Assembly (NCBI GenBank): GCA_003453735.1
Contig: DMNE01000185.1
Location: 854-13,371 of the forward strand
Length of the DNA: 12,518 bases
Source of the DNA: Nitrospiraceae bacterium
GTDB taxonomy: Bacteria > Nitrospirota > Thermodesulfovibrionia > Thermodesulfovibrionales > UBA9159
Reading direction: 5' to 3'
The notes beneath the pieces are model-generated. The model searched no databases. It saw only the letters and a program-made list of their open reading frames with translations, and had not been told where the DNA came from. This document shows positions 6,557 to 12,518 of this stretch, in pieces (within the stretch, counting starts at the first letter, position 1; every line of letters starts with the position of its first letter). The position numbers and the translations under genes were made by a program.

Positions 6557-7315
6557 ATGGAACAAGTGAAAAAAAGAAGGATTTGTAAGCATACAGACGA
6601 TTCTTTTCTACAGACTGAAGATAGCCTTGCCCTTGAAAAGAAGATACGGATATCGGTCAACGGTAATGAAGTGTTGAGCCTCTATTGCTCCCCCCATATG
6701 GTGAGGGAGCTTGTCGTGGGCCTCATAATGACAGAGAGAATCATCCGGGGAAACTGGTGTGCGGAACGGATGAGCATAGAGTATGGGGATGAGGTAGCGG
6801 TAAATATCCCTGCCGAGGGGGAGGTCTCTACCGAGGGAAAAACGATAACCTCAGGCTGTGGCGGCGGTGTTACCTTCGACACAGGGGAGCACGATGAACC
6901 AATAAAGGATGGCCTTGCCGTAGAGAGGGAAAGACTGAGGAACATCTACCGTGAGTTCCAGAGCAGGTCAGCTCTTTATCGGATCACCGGATGTATGCAC
7001 AGCGCGGCCTTGTCTGATGGTAAGTCTATCCTCTGTTTTGCGGAAGATATCGGTAGGCACAATGCTGTTGATAAGGTGATTGGTTACGCGATTCTTGAGC
7101 ATATTCCCTTTCCTGGAAAGATTATGCTTGCCAGTGGAAGGATCTCTTCGGAGATATCATCGAAGTGTGCTCGATGGGGGATACCGATGCTGGTGACCAG
7201 GACAGCCCCGACAACCCTTGCCGTGGAGATTGCCGAGAAAAGAGGTGTTACGATCGTGGGGTTTATGAGGGGGAACCGGTTCAATGTCTATTCTCATCCG
7301 GAGAGGATACGCTAA
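6557..7315 (+). CDS. fdhD: FdhD, sulfurtransferase for formate dehydrogenase maturation
   Basis: FdhD receives sulfur from the cysteine desulfurase IscS and passes it to the molybdenum bis-MGD cofactor of formate dehydrogenase. The 252-residue protein shows the family's NGNEVLSLYCSPHMVRELVVG segment, the active-site loop TSGCGGG (Cys101), and the signature EDIGRHNAVDKVIG. These are followed by SGRISSEISSK, TAPTTLAVEIAEKRG and a final VGFMRGNRFNVYS. E. coli FdhD has a CxxC pair in this loop; here the second cysteine is glycine, a variant known in the family. The frame reaches back to an ATG at 6539, but a TATAAT box covers 6545-6550, so I prefer the ATG at 6557. No formate dehydrogenase gene is in the window. 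It converges on pilR, 38 bases away. Confidence 0.95.
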   Translation: MEQVKKRRICKHTDDSFLQTEDSLALEKKIRISVNGNEVLSLYCSPHMVRELVVGLIMTERIIRGNWCAERMSIEYGDEVAVNIPAEGEVSTEGKTITSGCGGGVTFDTGEHDEPIKDGLAVERERLRNIYREFQSRSALYRITGCMHSAALSDGKSILCFAEDIGRHNAVDKVIGYAILEHIPFPGKIMLASGRISSEISSKCARWGIPMLVTRTAPTTLAVEIAEKRGVTIVGFMRGNRFNVYSHPERIR

Positions 7316-7353
7316 CCCGAGAACCTCTGAAACTCTCTGCCGGGTCCGGTACG

Positions 7354-8721
7354 CTATTTCATTCCGTACTTCTGCAACCTATGGCGGAATGATCTGAAGG
7401 AGAGGTTGAGAAGCGTTGCTGCTTCTGTTTTTACGCCGTTTGTCAGTCTCAGAGCTTCCATAAGGTAATGCTTCTCTATGTTTTCTACGATCCCGTCAAG
7501 ATTTAAACCCTCTTTTGTCATCTCAGGCATCCCTCTGGTTTCAGGAGAGGAAGCTGAGATCTCCCGCGGAATATCTTCAACGGTTATCTCTTCTTTGTCG
7601 GTCATCAGGAGAACCCGTTCCATGACATTTTCGAGTTCCCTGATATTCCCTCGCCAGGGATTTTGCAAGAGGATTGTCATCGCCTCAGGTGAAACCCGTC
7701 TCTTCCTCTCCGGCGAAAGCTTGTTCATGAACTGCTCAACAAGCAGCGAGATGTCCTCTTTCCGCTCTCTCAAGGGGGGAATGGTTAGGGGAATGACATT
7801 CAGTCGGTAATATAAATCCTCGCGGAATCTCCCCGATGCGATCTCTTCCGTTAGGTTTTTGTTCGTGGCTGAAACGATCCTAACATCTACGGTTACGTCG
7901 TTTGTCCCACCAACCCGTCTGAACACCCCATTTTCAAGAACCCGGAGTAGCTTTGATTGGAGGTTCGGTGGCATCTCTGCTATTTCGTCGAGGAAAAGGG
8001 TCCCTCCGTGGGCGATCTCAAAAAGGCCCTGTTTATTTAGAACCGCACCGGTGAATGCCCCCTTCATATGGCCGAACAATTCGCTTTCAAGAAGACCTTC
8101 GGGACAGGCAGCACAGTTAATGGCAATGAAATTATTTTCCCTCCTCCGGCTGAGGTTATGAATTGCTGTCGCTGCAAATTCCTTTCCCGTCCCACTTTCA
8201 CCTGATATGAGAACGTTGGAATTACTCTGGGCTATCTTGGGCAAGATCCTGAGGAGTTCCTGCATCTTCGGGCTCTTATAAAAGATGTTTCCCATCTCGT
8301 ATGTTGTCCGTATTTTTTCGCGGAGGATGGAGACCTCTTCTCTCAGTTTGCGTTTTTCGATCGCCCTCCGAACCGTCAAACGCATCTCCTCGATGGTGAA
8401 TGGCTTATGGATATAATCGTACGCGCCGAGTTTCATGGCCTCGATGGCAGACTCTGTTGTGCCGAAGGCGGTTATAATGATTACCAGTGTCCCTGGCGAG
8501 ACCTCCTGAGATTTCTTCAGGATTTGGAAACCATCACCGCCCGGCATCTTTATGTCCGTGATCACGAGATCGAAGATATCCCTGTTCAACCAGTCAAGCC
8601 CTTCACTTCCATCTCGGGCAAGACAGAGCTCGTGGCCCTCTCCCTCCAGGAGGATCTTGAGAACCTCACGCATGCTTTTCTCGTCTTCCACTACGAGGAT
8701 CCGGCTCTTATGTTCTTCCAT
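7354..8721 (-). CDS. pilR: PilR-type sigma54-dependent response regulator
   Basis: A 455-residue NtrC-family regulator in three parts. The receiver domain (about 5-120) has the acidic pocket E12-D13, phospho-acceptor Asp56, Thr84 and Lys106. The AAA+ domain (about 145-380) has Walker A GESGTGKE (174-181), the sigma54-contacting GAFTGA loop (211-216), and Walker B TLFLDE (231-236). A Fis-type helix-turn-helix ends the protein (about 425-455, with LSFRSFRHRLQKYGM). PilR activates sigma54 promoters, classically that of the pilin gene pilA, after phosphorylation by PilS. Its start overlaps the end of pilS by 14 bases, so the two are translationally coupled, and GGAG lies about ten bases upstream. 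It is the last gene of the operon seen; no pilA follows and fdhD converges on it. Without the pilus context it would simply be called an NtrC-family activator. Confidence 0.9.
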   Translation of the reverse strand: MEEHKSRILVVEDEKSMREVLKILLEGEGHELCLARDGSEGLDWLNRDIFDLVITDIKMPGGDGFQILKKSQEVSPGTLVIIITAFGTTESAIEAMKLGAYDYIHKPFTIEEMRLTVRRAIEKRKLREEVSILREKIRTTYEMGNIFYKSPKMQELLRILPKIAQSNSNVLISGESGTGKEFAATAIHNLSRRRENNFIAINCAACPEGLLESELFGHMKGAFTGAVLNKQGLFEIAHGGTLFLDEIAEMPPNLQSKLLRVLENGVFRRVGGTNDVTVDVRIVSATNKNLTEEIASGRFREDLYYRLNVIPLTIPPLRERKEDISLLVEQFMNKLSPERKRRVSPEAMTILLQNPWRGNIRELENVMERVLLMTDKEEITVEDIPREISASSPETRGMPEMTKEGLNLDGIVENIEKHYLMEALRLTNGVKTEAATLLNLSFRSFRHRLQKYGMK

Positions 8722-10351
8722 TCTTGCTTGGCTCCAGTTCTTGTTTTGTTTTCCCCTTCATTGCGGCATTGGTAGCACCAATCGGGAGTATGATCTGGAA
8801 CGTCGTGCCTTGTCCCGGGGCGCTCGTGACATTGATGGTACCGTGATGTTCTTCAACGATGCGGTATGCGATGGAAAGGCCGAGACCAGTTCCGGTGTCC
8901 TTAGTGGTGAAAAATGGATAAAAAATCTCCCTCATGTTTTCCGGAGGGATCCCAACACCGGAATCCTTAAACGATATTGTTACCGCGTGGCTACCTTGTG
9001 TTGTTCCTATCGTCAATTTTCCCCCTTCCGGCATTGACTCTATGGCATTGATGCCGAGATTGAGAAATACCTGGCGTAGTTTGTGGGGATCAGCACAGAT
9101 TCTATTCTGATCAGAAAAATCTTTCTGTATCGTGACACAGTCTGTCCTTATAACAGAATTTTTCATGAGTTCAACCGTCTCATCGAGCACCTGGTGCAGG
9201 TCGAACCAGGAAAATTCAGTTCGCTGAGGTCTTGAGTAACTGAGGAAATCTGATATGATTTTATTTAACCGATCCATCTCACTGATGGCTATATTCATGA
9301 GTTTCTCTCTCTGGTCTCCGGTGAGTATCCCCTCTTTGAGCATCTCTACTGAGCCTTTCAACGAGGCGAGGGGATTCCTAATTTCGTGGGCCATATTCGC
9401 TGAAAGCTCACCTATGGCTGCGAGCGTCTCTTTGTGCTTTAATTCTGCCTCAAGGTTTTTCAACTGGGTAATATCTTGGAATACACAGATATCCCCTGTT
9501 CTATTTCCCTCACTGTCTGTTGTAGCAGAGATCGTGAGCCCGATGGTTTTCATGCCGTCATTACGCCGGATTATCCCATCCCTTCTTCCTGCTACAACGG
9601 GAAAGGCAAGAAAGGGGAATACCTCGGTTATATGTTGCCTCATTGCACTGGTCCTGCTTATTCCGGTTATCTGCTCGGCGGCCCTGTTGAAGATTAATAT
9701 CTTTCCCGACCCGTCTGTTGTTAAAAGACCGCTCGGAAGGCTCTCTATCAGGTTCCGATTAAAGAGGGTAAGATCCTTGAGGTCGGAGTCTTTTTCTTCG
9801 AGCTTTTGTGACGCGCTTTCGAGCCCCGACGATAGATGTCCGGTGAGATACGCGGTAAGATATAAAGCGCATATATGGGTGAAGATATTGTAGAGAAAGT
9901 CTTTCGCTGTCCATGTCAGTTCGTAAGTGATAGGGATAACCCGGTAAAACTGCATGTCGATCATCAACCCATAAAGGATGCTGAAAATCGTGGCAACAAT
10001 ATAGCCTGCTTTCTTATTCAGGATGATTGCAGAGGCCATCACCGTAATCAGCATGATTGATGAAAACCAGCTTTGAATGCCGCCGGTAAGAAATATGAGG
10101 ACAATTACCGACAGTGCATCGATGGATAATTGAACGTAGGCAAAGGCACGGACGTTCTTGATTCTGGAGAGGAGAGAGGCGTAGAGAAAAGAGAGCAGAC
10201 AAAGGGAGGCGAGAAAATAGAGTAGTACACGTGGGTAGGGAAGTTTCAGAAACCCGATATCGAATAAGTAGAACGAGCCGGCCAGGAGTATAACGAAAAA
10301 GACCCTAAAGACAATCAGGGCCTTCAACCGTTTCAGCAGGGGCTGCAGCAT
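8708..10351 (-). CDS. pilS: PilS-type membrane sensor histidine kinase
   Basis: A 547-residue kinase. The first about 170 residues hold some six hydrophobic segments, with almost no periplasmic sensor domain, as in PilS. A PAS domain follows (about 195-305, starting LIESLPSGLLTTDGSGKILI), then HisKA with the phosphorylated His322 in AHEIRNPLASLKG. The HATPase domain has N box NLGINAIES (Asn435), G1 box DSGVGIPP (463-470), F box FFTTKDTG and G2 box GTGLGLS. In type IV pilus systems PilS senses pilin subunits in the membrane and controls phosphorylation of PilR, encoded next with a 14-base overlap. The gene starts three bases after pilC with no evident Shine-Dalgarno sequence, so coupled translation is likely. 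Assignment as PilS rather than a generic NtrB-like kinase rests on the membrane topology and on synteny. Confidence 0.9.
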   Translation of the reverse strand: MLQPLLKRLKALIVFRVFFVILLAGSFYLFDIGFLKLPYPRVLLYFLASLCLLSFLYASLLSRIKNVRAFAYVQLSIDALSVIVLIFLTGGIQSWFSSIMLITVMASAIILNKKAGYIVATIFSILYGLMIDMQFYRVIPITYELTWTAKDFLYNIFTHICALYLTAYLTGHLSSGLESASQKLEEKDSDLKDLTLFNRNLIESLPSGLLTTDGSGKILIFNRAAEQITGISRTSAMRQHITEVFPFLAFPVVAGRRDGIIRRNDGMKTIGLTISATTDSEGNRTGDICVFQDITQLKNLEAELKHKETLAAIGELSANMAHEIRNPLASLKGSVEMLKEGILTGDQREKLMNIAISEMDRLNKIISDFLSYSRPQRTEFSWFDLHQVLDETVELMKNSVIRTDCVTIQKDFSDQNRICADPHKLRQVFLNLGINAIESMPEGGKLTIGTTQGSHAVTISFKDSGVGIPPENMREIFYPFFTTKDTGTGLGLSIAYRIVEEHHGTINVTSAPGQGTTFQIILPIGATNAAMKGKTKQELEPSKNGRT

Positions 10352-10354
10352 GCG

Positions 10355-11560
10355 CTACTTGATAAGGGTGATTAGCCTAAATATAGGGAGGTACATGGCG
10401 ATAACAATAAAACCGACCGACCCCCCGAGGAAAACCATGAGCATCGGCTCCATCATCGAAGTGAGATTGGTAACAGCATTATCGACCTCGTCATCATAAA
10501 AATCAGCGATCTTTGAGAGCATGGCATCAAGGGCACCGGTTGATTCACCGACAGCAATCATGTGGGTAACCATGGGAGGAAATACCTTTGCCTTGGACAG
10601 CGGCTCGGCAAGAGTCTTTCCTTCAGAGACCGCTTTTCTCACACCCATGATGGCAAGTTCAACCACCTTGTTGCCCGAGGTCTTCGCGGTGATTTCAAGA
10701 CCATCGAGGATCGGGACACCGCTGCTCACGAGGGTTCCCATGGTCCTGGTGAATTTTGCGACTGCGACTTTATTGAGGAGTGGACCGAAAATTGGCAATT
10801 TTAAGAGAAAACCGTCGACCATCGTTTTCCCTTTCTCAGTTCTCCGTATTTGTTTCAAGGCGACAATGAACGCAATGATCAGGCATAAGACCGCGAGCCC
10901 TCCTATGCCGGCGATAAAGTGGCTTATAGCCATGACGATGCGCGTCGGGAGAGGGAGGATACCGCCCATCGACGTAAACATCTTTGCGAACGTAGGAACA
11001 ACAAAGATCATGATAACAGCAATAACCAAAACGGCAACGCTCGATACGACGATGGGATAGATCATCGCACCCTTGACCTTCTTTTTGAGCTTCATGGCCT
11101 TTTCTATATATTGGGCAAGCCTGTTCAATATCGTATCAAGGATACCGCCTGCCTCGCCTGCCGCAACCATGTTTGAATACAGGTCGGAGAATATCCTCGA
11201 GTGTTTTTTAAGGGCATCGGCATACGTGGAGCCAGACTCAACGTCTGACTTGATCGTGGTCAGAGTCTTGCCAAGGGTCTTATTCTCTACCTGCTCAGAA
11301 AGGATCTCAAGGCCCTGCACCAAAGGCAGTCCCGCATCTATCATGGTTGCAAACTGTCTTGTGAAGATCACGATGTCCTTGTCTTTTACTCCTCCCCCCA
11401 ATGTGAATTTCGTCTTTGCTGCTTTTTCGGTAACTATTGTAGGAATTATACTTCTGCGCTTCAGTTGTGCAATTACATCATCCTTTGAGTTCGCAACCAG
11501 TTCCCCGGACTCAATTGTGCCTTTGACCGTTTTCCCTGACCACTGGAATGTTGCTGACAT
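10355..11560 (-). CDS. pilC: type IV pilus inner-membrane platform protein PilC
   Basis: A 401-residue member of the GspF/PilC family with the standard length and tandem duplication. The two T2SSF cytoplasmic domains (about 66-190 and 270-391) share matching motifs, FTRQFATMIDAGLPLVQGLE and FTRTMGTLVSSGVPILDGLE, and later AAGEAGGILD and AVGESTGALD. Three membrane segments lie at about 165-190, 208-236 and 373-395. PilC sits in the inner membrane and couples rotation or movement of the PilB and PilT ATPases to pilin insertion and removal. It begins two bases after the pilT stop with a strong AAGGAGGG ribosome-binding site, and pilS follows after three bases, so it is in one transcript with both. 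Nothing looks damaged. Confidence 0.96.
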   Translation of the reverse strand: MSATFQWSGKTVKGTIESGELVANSKDDVIAQLKRRSIIPTIVTEKAAKTKFTLGGGVKDKDIVIFTRQFATMIDAGLPLVQGLEILSEQVENKTLGKTLTTIKSDVESGSTYADALKKHSRIFSDLYSNMVAAGEAGGILDTILNRLAQYIEKAMKLKKKVKGAMIYPIVVSSVAVLVIAVIMIFVVPTFAKMFTSMGGILPLPTRIVMAISHFIAGIGGLAVLCLIIAFIVALKQIRRTEKGKTMVDGFLLKLPIFGPLLNKVAVAKFTRTMGTLVSSGVPILDGLEITAKTSGNKVVELAIMGVRKAVSEGKTLAEPLSKAKVFPPMVTHMIAVGESTGALDAMLSKIADFYDDEVDNAVTNLTSMMEPMLMVFLGGSVGFIVIAMYLPIFRLITLIK

Positions 11561-11562
11561 TT

Positions 11563-12518
11563 CTATTCCCTCCTTCGTGCTGCAGTGGCTGTCACCCGCT
11601 GAATCATATTGATTAATTCTTCGGGGACCATGGATCGGCCCACCGCATCTTCATATGAGATAACGCCCTTTGAGTAGAGGTCGACGAGCGATTGGTTCAT
11701 GGTCTGCATACCGGATTTCGCTTGACCGGTCTGCATGCTTGAGTATATTTGATGCACCTTGTCCTCCCTGATGAGGTTTCGTATGGCTGGGCTCGGAACG
11801 AGGACCTCAACCGCTAATGCTCTGCCCTTCCCCGATTTCTTGGGGACCAATTGTTGTGAGAGTATGCCTTCGAGGACGAATGAGAGCTGCACTCGTATCT
11901 GCTCCTGCTGATGTGAAGGGAAGACATCGATGATGCGGTTGATTGTCTGTACCGCTGAGTTCGTGTGTAAGGTTGCGAGGGTTAGGTGGCCTGTTTCCGA
12001 GACGGTCAACGCTGCCTCTATCGTCTCAAGATCACGCATTTCACCAATGAGCACCACATCAGGATCTTGGCGCAGCACGTATTTCAGTGCCGTTTTAAAC
12101 GATGTTGTATCAGCGTTTACCTCTCTCTGGTTGATCAGGCACTTTTTGTGGGTATGGAGGTACTCGATGGGATCTTCTATGGTTATGATGTGATCATAAC
12201 GCTCATCATTGATCCTGTCAACCATGGTTGCGAGAGTGGTTGATTTTCCGCTCCCTGTAGGACCGGTTACGACAATCAGTCCCCGCGGTTTTTTTGCGAG
12301 GTCATAAATAATTTCGGGAAGTCCCAGGTCTTGGAAGGTTTTTATTGTGAACGGTATGGTTCTGAAAGCGCCGGCCACCGCACCCCTCTGCATGAATATG
12401 TTCGCTCTAAATCTGCTGATCCCTTTTAATCCAAAAGAGAGGTCTAGCTCATTGTATTCCTCGAATCTGTGCTTCTGCGCATCCGTCAGTATGCTGTAGC
12501 AAAGGGCCTTTGTATCTG
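11563..12518 (-). CDS. pilT: type IV pilus retraction ATPase PilT, N-terminus cut off by the window edge
   Basis: The frame is open to the right edge, giving 317 visible residues that begin DTKALCYSILTDAQKHRFEE; about 45 N-terminal residues are missing compared with a typical PilT. Visible parts include the N2-domain end ISRFRANIFMQRGAVAGAFR, Walker A GPTGSGKST (visible residues 85-93), the Asp box IITIEDPIEY, Walker B VVLIGEMRD, and the His box TGHLTLATLHTN. The C-terminal AIRNLIRE motif, specific to PilT and needed for retraction, is present; it sets PilT apart from the extension ATPase PilB. PilT is a cytoplasmic hexamer that drives pilus disassembly, twitching and DNA uptake. An internal ATG at 12393 is not the real start, because conserved sequence precedes it. 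pilC follows after two bases. Confidence 0.96.
   Translation of the reverse strand, partial: DTKALCYSILTDAQKHRFEEYNELDLSFGLKGISRFRANIFMQRGAVAGAFRTIPFTIKTFQDLGLPEIIYDLAKKPRGLIVVTGPTGSGKSTTLATMVDRINDERYDHIITIEDPIEYLHTHKKCLINQREVNADTTSFKTALKYVLRQDPDVVLIGEMRDLETIEAALTVSETGHLTLATLHTNSAVQTINRIIDVFPSHQQEQIRVQLSFVLEGILSQQLVPKKSGKGRALAVEVLVPSPAIRNLIREDKVHQIYSSMQTGQAKSGMQTMNQSLVDLYSKGVISYEDAVGRSMVPEELINMIQRVTATAARRRE

Noticed and set aside
9255..9893. A 212-codon plus-strand frame opposite pilS
   Set aside because: It is antisense to the conserved PAS and HisKA regions of pilS and looks like a shadow.
11563..12393. PilT starting at the internal ATG at 12393
   Set aside because: The same frame continues to the window edge with conserved PilT sequence, so the gene is cut by the edge, not shortened.

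Overview
The window looks like an ordinary chromosomal stretch of a Gram-negative bacterium. It carries housekeeping, cell-division and type IV pilus genes, almost all on the minus strand. The order pilT-pilC-pilS-pilR, a Rho of the Nitrospirota/Desulfobacterota type and an FdhD with a single active-site cysteine suggest Nitrospirota (Thermodesulfovibrionia-like) or Desulfobacterota. This is inference from gene content and protein style; no marker settles it.

Layout, left to right. (1) 1-375: the end of a minus-strand type II toxin-antitoxin pair, a DUF433 antitoxin and a DUF5615 PIN-like toxin cut by the window edge, with a cluster of inverted repeats upstream (414-491) that could be its operator. 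(2) 464-1173: about 700 bases with no convincing gene. (3) 1174-2433: rho, with a sigma70-type promoter having a perfect -35 box (2532-2560) and a leader hairpin. (4) 2561-3220: mostly unexplained, with one 31-codon reading frame. (5) 3223-3398: a structured RNA directly downstream of zapA that hand-folds like a 6S RNA. (6) 3532-6328: a minus-strand operon of a periplasmic Slt-type lytic transglycosylase, a ZapB-like coiled-coil protein and ZapA. (7) 6430-6550: a divergent promoter region with a 12-bp palindrome. (8) fdhD on the plus strand, possibly with a leaderless start. (9) 7354-12518: pilR, pilS, pilC and pilT, transcribed leftward as one tightly packed operon that enters from the right edge.

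How the genes work together. PilT powers pilus retraction through the inner-membrane platform PilC. PilS and PilR form a two-component system that normally drives sigma54-dependent pilin transcription, but no pilin gene follows pilR here. ZapA and the ZapB-like protein organise FtsZ, and their co-transcription with a lytic transglycosylase would couple septum assembly to peptidoglycan turnover. FdhD sulfurates the molybdenum cofactor of a formate dehydrogenase encoded elsewhere. The most informative non-coding element is the 6S RNA candidate. I found no mobile element, CRISPR array, tRNA or rRNA, and no clearly novel multi-gene system.
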